This document shows, one piece after another, positions 8,122 through 15,749 of a stretch of 22,221 nucleotides of DNA. The position numbers and the translations under genes were made by a program. This stretch comes from CAXXOK01 sp964497495 (lineage in GTDB: Bacteria > Bacillota > Clostridia > Christensenellales > Aristaeellaceae): NCBI GenBank assembly GCA_964497495.1, contig CAZCCZ010000048.1, forward strand, positions 1 to 22,221, in the 5' to 3' direction. Within the stretch, counting starts at the first letter, position 1; each line of letters opens with the position of its first letter. A model generated the notes under the pieces. It was not told where the DNA came from, searched no databases, and saw only the letters and a program-made list of their open reading frames with translations.

Positions 8122-8739
8122 TCAGCGCGGCCTGCGCTTCGGGCCGTCCGCCAGCACGCGGCTCCACAGTTCCATCGCCTGTCGCTTCGTGGCGGAAAAA
8201 GGCGCGTCGGTGGACAGCACGTAGTCGGACAGGGCTTCCGTCCGTTCCGCCGGATTCTGGCTGCGGATACGGCGCAGGGCCTCCTCGCGGGTGACATGGT
8301 CGCGGCCGCAAACGCGGCGAACGCGAACAGCTTCCGGCGCGGTTACACAGACGACGGCGTCGGCGATGCCGTCCAGCCCCGCCTCGAACAGCAGAGGGGC
8401 TTCCACCACCGCCGCGGGTTCGCCCGCCTCGCGCAGACGGGCCAGTTCGGCGCGGATGCGGCGCTCGATGCGCGGGTGCAGGATCGCGTTGAGCCTTGCG
8501 CGGGCCGTTTCATCTGAAAAAACGATCTTCGCCAGCGCCGCGCGGTCCAGCGTGCCGTCCGAGTGGAATACGCCCTCCCCGAAGGCTTCCCGGATGGGTG
8601 CGATCGCCTCGCCGCCCTCGGCGGTCAGTTCCCTGCTGACCGCGTCCGCGTCGACGACCGGCACGCCCCTTTCGCGTAGCAGCGACGTGACGGCCGTCTT
8701 TCCGGAACCGATGCCGCCCGTAACGGCGACCACGCGCAT
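8122..8739 (-). CDS. coaE: Dephospho-CoA kinase
   Basis: A 205-residue enzyme catalysing the last step of coenzyme A synthesis, ATP-dependent 3'-phosphorylation of dephospho-CoA, in the cytoplasm. The N-terminus MRVVAVTGGIGSGKTAVTSL holds the P-loop GGIGSGKT (8-15). VVDADAVSRELTA (28-40) is the family's DAD signature. FGEGVFHSDGTLDRAALAKI, ILHPRIERRI and VVEAPLLFEAGLD are further hallmarks, and the length is normal. ATG 8739 is chosen because GGAGG stands 7 bases ahead; the GTG at 8748 overlaps the ribosome site. The start lies 40 bases after polA; polA-coaE linkage is common in Bacillota, often with mutM between, which is absent here. Confidence 0.96.
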   Translation of the reverse strand: MRVVAVTGGIGSGKTAVTSLLRERGVPVVDADAVSRELTAEGGEAIAPIREAFGEGVFHSDGTLDRAALAKIVFSDETARARLNAILHPRIERRIRAELARLREAGEPAAVVEAPLLFEAGLDGIADAVVCVTAPEAVRVRRVCGRDHVTREEALRRIRSQNPAERTEALSDYVLSTDAPFSATKRQAMELWSRVLADGPKRRPR

Positions 8740-8779
8740 GGCGCGCACCTCCCCCGACGGGCGCGGACCTGCGCCCGCG

Positions 8780-11521
8780 TTATTTCGCCTCGTACCAGCT
8801 GTGCCCGCTGCTGACCTCCGCCACCAACGGCACCGACAGCGTCACGATCTGCTCCATGGCGTTCTTGAGCAGCGCGCTTACCGCGGTTGTTTCGGCGAAA
8901 GGGCATTCCACCACCAGTTCGTCGTGCACCTGCAAAATAAGCTTCGCGCCGTAACCGCCCTCGTCCAGTTCCTTTTGCACGCGCACCATCGCCAGCTTGA
9001 TGATGTCCGCCGCCGTGCCCTGCACGGGCGTGTTCATGGCCGCGCGTTCCCCGAAGCTGCGGATGTTGCGGTTGGGGCTGCGCAGTTCGTACAGTTCCCG
9101 CCTGCGGTAGAAAAGCGTTTCCACGTAGCCCAGCTCGTAGCCGCGGCGCACGCACTCGTCCATGAAGGTCTTTACCTTCGGGTAGCGCTCGAAGTAGGTG
9201 GCGATGAAGGCGTCCGCCTCCTTGCGGCTGACGCCGGTGTTGCGCGCCAGCCCGAAGCCGCTGATGCCGTAGACGATGCCGAAGTTGACCGCCTTGGCCC
9301 TGCGCCGCATGGCGGGGGTGACCTGGTCGAACGGCACGCCGTTGATTTCCGCGGCCGTGCGGGTGTGGATGTCCTGCCCCTTGACGAAAGCGTCCTGCAT
9401 GGCGGGATCGCCGCTCAGGTGCGCCAGCACGCGAAGCTCGATCTGGCTGTAATCCGCGTCCAGCAGCACGCAGCCCTCTTTGGCAACGAACGCGCGGCGA
9501 ATTTCCCGGCCTTCCTCGCTGCGCACGGGGATGTTCTGCAAATTCGGCTCCACGCTGGAAATGCGGCCCGTGACGGTGGCGGTCTGGTCGAACGTGGTGT
9601 GGATGCGCCCGGTCGCGTCCACCAGCCTGCTTAATCCTTCGATATAGGTGTTTTGCAGCTTGGAAAGCTTGCGGTATTTCAGCAGCGGCTCGATGGCGGG
9701 ATGGTCCAGCGCCTCCAGCACGCTCGCGGAAGTGGAAAGCGCCCCCGCCTTGCCCCGGCGGCCCTGCGCGGCCAGCCCCAGCCTGTCGAACAGCACGTCC
9801 CCCAGCTGTTTGGGGCTGTTCAGGTTAAAATCAACCCCGCCGGTCAGCCGGATCACATCCGCGCGGCTGCGTTCGATCTCCGCGGAGAACAGCGCGCCCA
9901 GCTCCTGCAGGGCGGCCTTGTCCACGCTGAACCCCTCGCGCTCCATGGCGAAGAGCACGCGGGTCAGGGGCATTTCCATGTCGGTCAGCAGCGACAGCAT
10001 ACCTTTGTCGGAAAGCTGTTCCCGCTGGGCCAGCGACAGGGCGTATACGGCGGCCGCGTCTTTGGCGGCCTGCTCCGGCGGATCCGCGGGAACGGAAACC
10101 TTGCGGGCCCTGGGCACCGCTTCCGCCTCCGCCTCGTCCTCCCCGGCGGGCTCCTCCGGCGGCGGGCCTCCCGCGGCAAGCGTTTCTTTCAGGCCGAAGC
10201 TCTTGCGCGTGGGCTCCAGCAGATAGGCGGCGATCATGGTGTCGCACTCCACCGCGGGCAGGGGCAGCCCCAGCTTCGCAAGTCGGTGGAACAGCGCCTT
10301 GGCCCCGTGCAAAATCAGCGGCGTGCCGCCGAACAGCGGCTCGAGGGCGGTAAAAATCTGATCGTCGTACAGGCCGAGGCTCGTCAGGTCCACCGTGACG
10401 GGCGCGTACCAGCAACGTCCGCTGCGCGCGCAAAGCCCCACGGCGCCGTCCCCCTCCACCAGCGCCACGGGCGCGCCGTCTGCGGCGAGGTTGCGCGCCA
10501 GCACGGTCAGGTCGCCCGCGTCGGTAACCGCCACGGGCCTTGACGGCGCGGGAAACGCCGCCCGCGGTTCGTCGCTTTCCGCGGTTTCGCGCGCGGGGAC
10601 GGCGGGGGCGGGTTTCGCCCCCGCGGCGGGCGCGGCGGCGGTTTTCACGTCCGAAAACAGCGTCAGCAGCTGCTTGGACAGGCGGTTGAGCTGATATTTC
10701 TGCATCACGGGCACGGCTCCGGGCATGGCGTCCAGCCCGCATTCGGCAAAGTCCACCTGAAGCGGGGCGTTAACCCGGATGGTGCCCAGGTCCTTGCTGA
10801 GTTCCGCCAGCTTGCGATTCTCCCGGATCCGCTCGCCCAGCTTGCCGGGGATCTCCTCCGCGTGGGCCAGCACTTCTTCCAGCGTCCCGTACTGTTCGAT
10901 CAGCTTGAGCGCGGTCTTTTCGCCCACGCCCGGAACGCCGGGGATGTTGTCGCTACTGTCGCCCATCAGGCCCTTCATATCGGTCACCTGTTCGGGCGTG
11001 AAGCCGTAGACCTCCTTCACTTTTTCAGGGGAGAGCAGCAGGCTTTCGGAAATGCCCGTCTTGGTCAGGATCACCTGCGTTTCCGCGTTCACCAGTTGCA
11101 GGCTGTCGCGGTCGCCGGTCAGGACATAGGCGTGCACGCCCCGTTCGTTGGCCAGCTTCGCGGCGGTGCCCAGCAGGTCGTCCGCCTCGTAGCCTTCCAT
11201 TTCGCAAAGGGTCACGCCCATGGCGGCAAGGATTTCCCGCACCACGGGGAACTGCGGGCGCAGTTCCTCCGGCGTGGGTTTGCGGCCCGCCTTGTACTGG
11301 TCGTACATCGTGTGGCGGAAGGTGGGGGCGTGCATGTCGAACATCACGCACAGCGCGGCGGGCCGGTAATCCGCGATGGCTTTGAACAGCATCAGGAAAA
11401 ACCCCTGAACGGCGTTGGTGTATACGCCGTTCACGCTCAACGTCGTCGGCAGCGCGTGGAAGGCGCGGTGGATGAGGCTGTGACCGTCCACCAGCAGGAC
11501 GGTTTTCGGCTGCGCAGTCAT
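8780..11521 (-). CDS. polA: DNA polymerase I
   Basis: A 913-residue family A polymerase for gap filling, repair and Okazaki processing. Residues 1 to about 290 form the 5'-3' exonuclease: LLVDGHSLIHRAFHALP (9-25), YKAGR, EADDLLGT (112-119), LTGDRDSLQLV, GDSSDNIPGVPGVGEKTA (187-204). About 327-500 is a 3'-5' exonuclease fold lacking the acidic residues: no DxE pair (PVALVEGDG instead) and HGAKALFHR where the second Asp is expected; only ECDTM is retained. Proofreading is therefore probably absent, as in Bacillus PolA. The polymerase has motif A DADYSQIELR (688-697), motif B RRRAKAVNFGIVYG and motif C QVHDELV (864-870). ATG 11521 follows AAGGAGG. It is the first gene of the long operon, behind the promoter at 11598-11626. 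Confidence 0.97.
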   Translation of the reverse strand: MTAQPKTVLLVDGHSLIHRAFHALPTTLSVNGVYTNAVQGFFLMLFKAIADYRPAALCVMFDMHAPTFRHTMYDQYKAGRKPTPEELRPQFPVVREILAAMGVTLCEMEGYEADDLLGTAAKLANERGVHAYVLTGDRDSLQLVNAETQVILTKTGISESLLLSPEKVKEVYGFTPEQVTDMKGLMGDSSDNIPGVPGVGEKTALKLIEQYGTLEEVLAHAEEIPGKLGERIRENRKLAELSKDLGTIRVNAPLQVDFAECGLDAMPGAVPVMQKYQLNRLSKQLLTLFSDVKTAAAPAAGAKPAPAVPARETAESDEPRAAFPAPSRPVAVTDAGDLTVLARNLAADGAPVALVEGDGAVGLCARSGRCWYAPVTVDLTSLGLYDDQIFTALEPLFGGTPLILHGAKALFHRLAKLGLPLPAVECDTMIAAYLLEPTRKSFGLKETLAAGGPPPEEPAGEDEAEAEAVPRARKVSVPADPPEQAAKDAAAVYALSLAQREQLSDKGMLSLLTDMEMPLTRVLFAMEREGFSVDKAALQELGALFSAEIERSRADVIRLTGGVDFNLNSPKQLGDVLFDRLGLAAQGRRGKAGALSTSASVLEALDHPAIEPLLKYRKLSKLQNTYIEGLSRLVDATGRIHTTFDQTATVTGRISSVEPNLQNIPVRSEEGREIRRAFVAKEGCVLLDADYSQIELRVLAHLSGDPAMQDAFVKGQDIHTRTAAEINGVPFDQVTPAMRRRAKAVNFGIVYGISGFGLARNTGVSRKEADAFIATYFERYPKVKTFMDECVRRGYELGYVETLFYRRRELYELRSPNRNIRSFGERAAMNTPVQGTAADIIKLAMVRVQKELDEGGYGAKLILQVHDELVVECPFAETTAVSALLKNAMEQIVTLSVPLVAEVSSGHSWYEAK

Positions 11522-11597
11522 AGGCTCCCTCCTTTCCGGTTTCCCCGCCGGTTTCGGCGCGCGGGAACGTGAAAAACGGCGGGACATCCGCAGGTGA

Positions 11598-11626
11598 AGT
11601 ATAGCACATACGCCCTTCAAATTCAA
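11598..11626 (-). promoter_or_regulatory. Promoter of the polA operon
   Basis: The minus strand reads TTGAAT (11621-11626), a 17-base spacer, then TATACT (11598-11603) preceded by TGC, an extended -10. The start codon at 11521 would give a leader of about 70 bases. The nrdR terminator lies just upstream, so polA is an independent unit. Confidence 0.75.
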
Positions 11627-11654
11627 AACGCGTTTCCCGGGGCCGGGCGATGAA

Positions 11655-11694
11655 AACGCCCCGGAAAGCGCGTGAAGCGGCTTTGCGGGGCGTT
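11655..11694 (-). terminator. Terminator after nrdR
   Basis: A nine-base-pair GC-rich stem (11655-11663 with 11686-11694) continues past one mismatch into five more pairs around a loop near 11670-11680. On the minus strand it ends in GCGTTTTC. It lies between the nrdR stop at 11728 and the polA promoter. Confidence 0.7.
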
Positions 11695-11727
11695 CGGATA
11701 AACGTAACAAATCGGAAAGGGGGGCGG

Positions 11728-12213
11728 TCAGGCTTCCTCGCCCTCCGGGGGCCGCTGTTTGTTCTCGGTTACGAGCTTGTTGAGCTCCTCCATGAAGTTG
11801 CCGATGTCCGTAAACTGCCGGTAGACGCTGGCGAAACGGACGTAGGCGACCTCGTCCAGTTTTTTCAGTTCCTCCATCACCAACTCGCCGATGCGGCGGC
11901 TGGGGAACTCGTCTTCCCCGCTGCTGTATACGGCTTTCTCCACCTTTTCCACGATGGCGTCGATGTCCTTCATGCTCACGGGGCGCTTCTGGCAGGCGTG
12001 GATAAGCCCGTTCTTGATTTTATCCGGGTTGAAGATCTCGCGCCGCATATCTTTCTTAACCACCATGACGACGGTGGTCTCGATTTTTTCATAGGTGGTG
12101 AAACGGCGGCCGCAGCGCATGCATTCCCGCCTTCTGCGGATGATCGTGCCTTCCTCTGTGGGCCGGCTGTCGATGACTCGGGAATCCAGATATCCGCAAA
12201 ACTGGCATCTCAT
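11728..12213 (-). CDS. nrdR: Transcriptional repressor NrdR
   Basis: A 161-residue repressor of ribonucleotide reductase genes that senses ATP/dATP. The N-terminal zinc ribbon has Cys3/Cys6 (MRCQFCGYLDSRVIDSR) and Cys31/Cys34 (RRRECMRCGRRFTTYE). The ATP-cone domain (about 49-139) includes VVKKDMRREIFNPDKIKNGL and ends in VAYVRFASVYRQF. The C-terminal tail is acidic. Length and order are normal. ATG 12213 gives the exact family start, with AAGGCGG 7 bases ahead; an in-frame codon at 12234 would add seven non-conserved residues. Nucleotide reductase genes are not in the window, so its targets here are distant. Placement just upstream of polA puts two DNA-precursor and DNA-synthesis genes side by side. 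Confidence 0.97.
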   Translation of the reverse strand: MRCQFCGYLDSRVIDSRPTEEGTIIRRRRECMRCGRRFTTYEKIETTVVMVVKKDMRREIFNPDKIKNGLIHACQKRPVSMKDIDAIVEKVEKAVYSSGEDEFPSRRIGELVMEELKKLDEVAYVRFASVYRQFTDIGNFMEELNKLVTENKQRPPEGEEA

Positions 12214-12261
12214 AGGGTGGCCGCCTTTCCGCAAAAACGTATTTTATCTATTATTTACCTG

Positions 12262-12290
12262 ATTATAATCCTATTTTTACCGGCTGACAA
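12262..12290 (-). promoter_or_regulatory. Promoter of nrdR
   Basis: The minus strand shows TTGTCA (12285-12290), a 17-base spacer, and a perfect TATAAT (12262-12267). It starts 49 bases before the nrdR ATG in an unusually AT-rich patch. It lies in the 114-base gap after the upstream membrane-protein gene, so nrdR need not depend on that gene's transcript. Confidence 0.8.
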
Positions 12291-12327
12291 TACTGAAACG
12301 ACTACCGCCGGTATGAATCTTTCCCGA

Positions 12328-13602
12328 TCACGCAATATCTTGCGTTCCCTCCCGCAGCAGCAGCGCGCAGGCCAGGCACACGACCAGCGAAATTTCCCGG
12401 GAATAGAACACCGTGCCCAGCGCGAGGCAAAGCAACAGGAAAAGCCCCTGCAAAACAAGGTGGGGGAACGCCGGGCTTTTACTCGCGCCTTTTGCCGTGC
12501 CCCGCCCGATCCACCACGCGCCCAGCGCGAACGCCGCCGTGCCCAGCAGCCCCGCGGCGGAAAGCAGGTCCATCAGATCGCTGTGCATACCCAGCGCTTT
12601 GACCCCGCCGAACAGGGAGCCCGTCAGCGGCGAGGCCGCGAAGCCCCGGAGCGCCGAGGCGTAGGCGTCCATCCGGGTGCCCGCGTCCAGCGCGCCGCCG
12701 GATAGCGCCTGAAGCAACAGCGAAAGGCTGTACGCGGCGTTGGTAAACCCGAAGCCCGCGGCGAGGTTGCCCGCCCACGCGACCAGCGGCGCGCGCAGCA
12801 GCCAAAGCAGCGCGAAGAACGGAACCGCGCACGCGAGCGACGCCCCTACGGACAGCCTGCGGAAAATCGCGCGCAGCAGCCACGCCAGCAGCTCCGCCGC
12901 GGTGATCGCCGCGGCGAAGAGGATGGCGTAGGTGTATTGCGAAAGCGCGATCATCGCGAGCTGAAGAATGTAAAACAGCGCGAAGCCCAGCTTCTTCCGC
13001 CCTTTTTCCACGAGCAGCCCGTAAAACGTCACCGGAAGCAGCAGGACGCTCGCGTAGATGAAATCGTATCCGCCGATGTTGCGCAGCATCAGCTCCCGCA
13101 GGTACGCTTCCCGGTCCGGCGCGCCGGAACCCAGCGAGCGGGCATAGGCGTATACCCGGCCGCCGCGCAAAAGGCCCTGCACCAGCCAGCCGACGGTGGT
13201 CAGCGTCGTGACGACGAGCAGGATCACCAGCAGGGGCTTTACGAAGCGGTACAGCCGCCGATCCCCGTTTTGCCGCGCATAACCGCACCATAGCAGCGGA
13301 AACCAGAACATGCCCTGTTGCGCGAGGTACCCCGGCAGGTTGCCGCCGCCCCGTTCCAGAAAATAAAACAGGAACAGCGGCAGCGCCACGGCCAGCCCCA
13401 CGCGCGACAGGAAGGCGGGCCAACGCTTCGGCAGCGTTTCGCCGTCCATCGCCGCGCCCAGGCCGAACACGCCCACGGCGATCACGCCCGTTACGGCGTG
13501 CAGGGCCGCCTGCGCGGCGGGCAGCAGAAGCCAAGCCATGTACAGAAGCATGGACGCGTTGCACAGGTTTACCGACAGTGCGCGCCGCTTTTCCAACCTC
13601 AT
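12328..13602 (-). CDS. O-antigen ligase/polymerase-like membrane protein
   Basis: A 424-residue integral membrane protein with about ten hydrophobic segments. The pattern fits the Wzy/WaaL (O-antigen ligase-like) superfamily: a larger outer loop in the second half with an arginine (GTRMDAYASALRGFAASPLTG), then GMHSDLMDLLSAAGLLG with His340, which resembles the conserved H-x-(D/N)...G-hhG motif of these enzymes, then the final membrane spans. Members polymerise or ligate lipid-linked glycans at the outer membrane face. No sugar-synthesis genes adjoin it, so the substrate is unknown. ATG 13602 is set by AGGGAGG 8 bases ahead. Codon use is GC-rich like its neighbours. Assignment rests on motif and topology only; another polytopic family is possible. 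Confidence 0.65.
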   Translation of the reverse strand: MRLEKRRALSVNLCNASMLLYMAWLLLPAAQAALHAVTGVIAVGVFGLGAAMDGETLPKRWPAFLSRVGLAVALPLFLFYFLERGGGNLPGYLAQQGMFWFPLLWCGYARQNGDRRLYRFVKPLLVILLVVTTLTTVGWLVQGLLRGGRVYAYARSLGSGAPDREAYLRELMLRNIGGYDFIYASVLLLPVTFYGLLVEKGRKKLGFALFYILQLAMIALSQYTYAILFAAAITAAELLAWLLRAIFRRLSVGASLACAVPFFALLWLLRAPLVAWAGNLAAGFGFTNAAYSLSLLLQALSGGALDAGTRMDAYASALRGFAASPLTGSLFGGVKALGMHSDLMDLLSAAGLLGTAAFALGAWWIGRGTAKGASKSPAFPHLVLQGLFLLLCLALGTVFYSREISLVVCLACALLLREGTQDIA

Positions 13603-13645
13603 GCCGGGCGCCTCCCTTTCGGGCGAACTTTTCAATCGACGCCTC

Positions 13646-13674
13646 ATTATACCTTCCCGAAGGCCGCTCGGCAA
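13646..13674 (-). promoter_or_regulatory. Promoter of the O-antigen-ligase-like gene
   Basis: On the minus strand TTGCCG (13669-13674), a 17-base spacer and a perfect TATAAT (13646-13651) stand 44 bases ahead of the ATG. It is divergent from the sigma-factor operon. Confidence 0.65.
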
Positions 13675-13750
13675 GCGGAGGCACTTCGGAGACGGAAGCG
13701 CGGGAACAGGGCCGCCCGTGCCGCCTTCGGTAAAAATCCATTGCGCGGTG

Positions 13751-13783
13751 TTGTATATTCGTGCCGCGGTATCGTCTATACCG
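13751..13783 (+). promoter_or_regulatory. Possible ECF-type promoter within an inverted repeat, sigma operon
   Basis: CGTCTATA at 13773-13780 resembles the CGTC-type -10 of ECF sigma factors, with TTGTAT at 13751-13756 sixteen bases upstream. The same bases lie inside an inverted repeat, CGGTAT (13767-13772) and ATACCG (13778-13783) around a five-base centre. It sits directly before the ribosome site of the ECF sigma gene, so autoregulation is plausible. The -35 is a poor match to the usual AAC-type ECF element, so this is tentative. Confidence 0.35.
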
Positions 13784-13802
13784 GTGAAGGAGGGATCGAC
13801 AC

Positions 13803-14321
13803 GTGACTTCGGAGGAAAACCCGGGCCGTACCCCGGAGGAGGAACTCAACCGGCTTGTGCCGGAATATCAGACCGCGCTGTTGCGCCTGTGTTATACGTA
13901 CCTTCGCGACCGAACGGCGGCGGAGGACGCCGTGCAGGAGACGTTCCTGAAAGCCTACCGAAACATCGGGCGTTTCCGGGGCGATGCCGGTGAAAAAACG
14001 TGGCTTATGAAAATCGCCGTCAACGTCTGCCGCGATCTGCGGCGTTCGGCGTGGTTCCGGCACGTGAACCGCACCGTCACCCCGGACGTACTTCCCGAGC
14101 CGTCCGCGGAGGCGTCCGAACGGGACGGGGAGATCAGTGCGGAAGTGATGCGCCTGCCGGTGAAAATGAAGGAAGTCGTGTTGCTGTACTACTATCAGGA
14201 TATGACGGCCGCGGAGACCGCCAAGGCGCTGGGGGTGACGCAGCAGGCCGTAAGCGGAAGGCTGCGGCGCGCGCGGGCAAGGCTCCGCAACGTTCTGGAA
14301 GGAGAGGGAACCGATGAATGA
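13803..14321 (+). CDS. ECF-family RNA polymerase sigma factor
   Basis: A 172-residue sigma-70-family factor of the extracytoplasmic-function group, having only regions 2 and 4. Region 2 (about 22-82) shows LLRLCYTYLRDRTAAEDAVQ, ETFLKAYRNIGRFRG and TWLMKIAVNVCRDLRR. Region 4 (about 117-165) shows LPVKMKEVVLLYYYQDMT followed by the helix-turn-helix AAETAKALGVTQQAVSGRLR. It directs RNA polymerase to stress or envelope promoters, normally held by a membrane anti-sigma factor. GTG 13803 follows AAGGAGG with a 9-base gap. The next gene overlaps its end by 8 bases, which points to a sigma/anti-sigma pair. The inducing signal cannot be deduced. Confidence 0.93.
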   Translation: MTSEENPGRTPEEELNRLVPEYQTALLRLCYTYLRDRTAAEDAVQETFLKAYRNIGRFRGDAGEKTWLMKIAVNVCRDLRRSAWFRHVNRTVTPDVLPEPSAEASERDGEISAEVMRLPVKMKEVVLLYYYQDMTAAETAKALGVTQQAVSGRLRRARARLRNVLEGEGTDE

Positions 14322-15249
14322 GCAGGAAGAGAAAAGAAGGGTTCGGGGCGCCCTGAACCGGTCGCTTTCAGGCTTGGAAGGGAACCCGCGTCTGGCGGAG
14401 CATGTGATCGCGCAGGCGCGCAAGCAACGGCCCGCGGCCCGCCGGAAAATTTCCGTCGGCTTTGCATTGGCCGCCGTGGCCGTGCTGGCAACCGTCGCCG
14501 CGCTGGCGGCGGGCATCCTTTTCTCGCCGCGGTACGACGCCGTGCGGCTGGCGAACCGGGCGTTGGCCGACCGGTACGGAATCACCGACGACATGATGAC
14601 CGTTCTCCACCGCGGCGGCGCGGAAACGGAACCGGACGGAAGCCTGACGTTTACCTACCGGGCCGTCGAGGAACCGTACGCGGAACGTGTCGGCGTCTAC
14701 ACCGTGACGGTGAAGGACGGAAAGGCGCGGGCCGCCTGGAGCCACGACGGCGAAAGCACCGACGGCGGCGCGGCGGCGGCCGCGTGGGGTTCGGAACAGC
14801 TTGCCGCGCTCTGCTCCGACCGGTACGGGGAGATGATGGCGGCGCTTCCCACGGCTGCCGTCCTCCCCGCGGACGAACCCTCTGCCGCCCCGACCGTGGA
14901 CGATACCGAAGTCGACGGGCAGACGGCCTGGGAGGATAGCAAGGCGCGGGTGGAAGCCGCCGCAAAGATCAGCCTGGACGAAGCCCGCGGGCTGGCGGTA
15001 TCCGCCGTCGGCACCGAATACGGGCTGGATTCCTCCCAATGCGCCCTGTTCGCGTTCCACGACGATCCGGACGGTACGGCGTACCGCTTCGAGGACGGCC
15101 TGCCCGTCGCGGACCTGTTTCTTTACCTGACGCAGAAAGACGACGGTTCCCGCACGGAGAAGGACGGTATTTACGTCGTGACCGTCAACATGGATACCGG
15201 CGTGATCGAGGATATCCTCTACGATTCCGGCCTTGCCGCCAACGAATGA
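14314..15249 (+). CDS. Putative anti-sigma factor, single-pass membrane protein
   Basis: A 311-residue protein translated from an ATG that overlaps the sigma-factor stop (ATGAATGA), with GGAAGGAG ahead. A short cytoplasmic part (1-46) contains ALNRSLSGLEGNPRLAEHVI. A single membrane segment follows at about 47-70. The rest is outside the cell, with two stretches that look PepSY-like: about 74-150 (ANRALADRYGITDDMM, then GVYTVTVKDGKARAAW) and about 212-306 (SLDEARGLAVSAVGTEYGL, then GIYVVTVNMDTGVIEDILYD). There is no HxxxCxxC zinc anti-sigma motif. Role as anti-sigma factor is inferred from overlap and topology, not from a recognised inhibitory domain. Confidence 0.7.
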   Translation: MNEQEEKRRVRGALNRSLSGLEGNPRLAEHVIAQARKQRPAARRKISVGFALAAVAVLATVAALAAGILFSPRYDAVRLANRALADRYGITDDMMTVLHRGGAETEPDGSLTFTYRAVEEPYAERVGVYTVTVKDGKARAAWSHDGESTDGGAAAAAWGSEQLAALCSDRYGEMMAALPTAAVLPADEPSAAPTVDDTEVDGQTAWEDSKARVEAAAKISLDEARGLAVSAVGTEYGLDSSQCALFAFHDDPDGTAYRFEDGLPVADLFLYLTQKDDGSRTEKDGIYVVTVNMDTGVIEDILYDSGLAANE

Positions 15250-15265
15250 CGGCCCGCGACCAACC

Positions 15266-15303
15266 GTTGACGCCGTGGGGAAACAATCCCTCGCGGCGTC
15301 AAC
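15266..15303 (+). terminator. Hairpin after the sigma/anti-sigma operon
   Basis: A perfect ten-base-pair stem (15266-15275 with 15294-15303), with a further ggga/tccc pairing inside it, lies 16 bases after the anti-sigma stop. It lacks a T-run (aacccg follows), so it may terminate poorly or protect the 3' end of the mRNA. Confidence 0.45.
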
Positions 15304-15682
15304 CCGTTCCCGCCTTCGCATATCGATTATCTGATGGATACGAATGTTGGCTTACGCAGACAACCCAAAGAAAAATCCATGCGTCGCCGGGAATAGCGTA
15401 TGTTTGCGCAACCAACCCGGACAGAAATTCCGCCTATCGCCGGAATACAGGCAGGCGGAGCGCGCGAGTGGCCGCACGACAGACGGACAAGATTGTCGCT
15501 ACCGCAGGTAGCGGCGGACGACTGTCCTGTACTCCCAGGGCGACCCCTCGTGCGCAGACCGCCGGGTAAGAGGGCGACTGCGAAGATATCCAAAGGGCGA
15601 GCGCAAAGCCCTTTGGTCGTGCCCGCAGGCACGATCTCTGTGCCTGCGGGCACGGTTCCTCCCGCGTTGCATACCCGCTTGA
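15304..15682. other. Gene-free region dense in inverted repeats
   Basis: I find no credible gene here: no frame combines a ribosome site with protein-like content. Instead there is a series of separate stems: attccg/cggaat (15427-15446), cgctacc/ggtagcg (15497-15513), ccaaagggc/gccctttgg (15590-15616) and a 14-base-pair repeat (15619-15653). The cgctacc stem is nested inside ggaca/tgtcc (15485-15527). The composition is less coding-like than its neighbours. It may encode a structured RNA or be a dispersed intergenic repeat. Neither a promoter nor target-site duplications could be pointed to. Confidence 0.5.
15619..15653. repeat. Perfect 14-bp inverted repeat with self-complementary arms
   Basis: GTGCCCGCAGGCAC (15619-15632) and GTGCCTGCGGGCAC (15640-15653) are exact reverse complements around a seven-base centre. 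Each arm is also a small hairpin on its own (gtgcc/ggcac with a four-base loop). The sequence can therefore fold as one long stem or as two short ones. No T-run follows on the plus strand, so it is not an obvious terminator. Confidence 0.75.
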
Positions 15683-15717
15683 AAAAGAACTCCTTCCGGC
15701 CCGGAAGGAGTTCTTTT
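15683..15717. terminator. Strong bidirectional terminator
   Basis: A perfect 16-base-pair stem (15683-15698 with 15702-15717) runs from AAAAGAAC through a GC-rich core to GTTCTTTT, with a three-base loop. A-tract and T-tract flanks make it effective in both directions. It would end the minus-strand sugar-transport operon and stop plus-strand transcripts from the sigma operon. Confidence 0.88.
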
Positions 15718-15725
15718 CCCGAGGT

Positions 15726-15749
15726 GCGGAAACGGCGTGCCGTTTCCGC
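15726..15749. repeat. Perfect 11-bp inverted repeat after the permease gene
   Basis: GCGGAAACGGC (15726-15736) and GCCGTTTCCGC (15739-15749) lie just 3' of the last permease gene on the minus strand. A further partial outer pairing (aggtgc at 15722-15727 with gcacct at 15764-15769) overlaps its edge. It may act together with the adjacent bidirectional terminator, for example to protect the 3' end of the mRNA. Confidence 0.65.

Noticed and set aside
6428..8224. Long plus-strand open frame opposite the transglycosylase
   Set aside because: Arg/Gly-rich shadow of the transglycosylase gene, with no family motifs and no start context.
12283..12315. ACCGGC/GCCGGT pairing after the O-antigen-ligase-like gene, as a terminator
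   Set aside because: Only six base pairs with a large loop, followed by A rather than T on the relevant strand; it overlaps the nrdR promoter.
15334..15396. Possible 20-residue peptide (MDTNVGLRRQPKEKSMRRRE)
   Set aside because: Basic and peptide-like, but no ribosome site precedes it and it ends at once; not distinguishable from chance.
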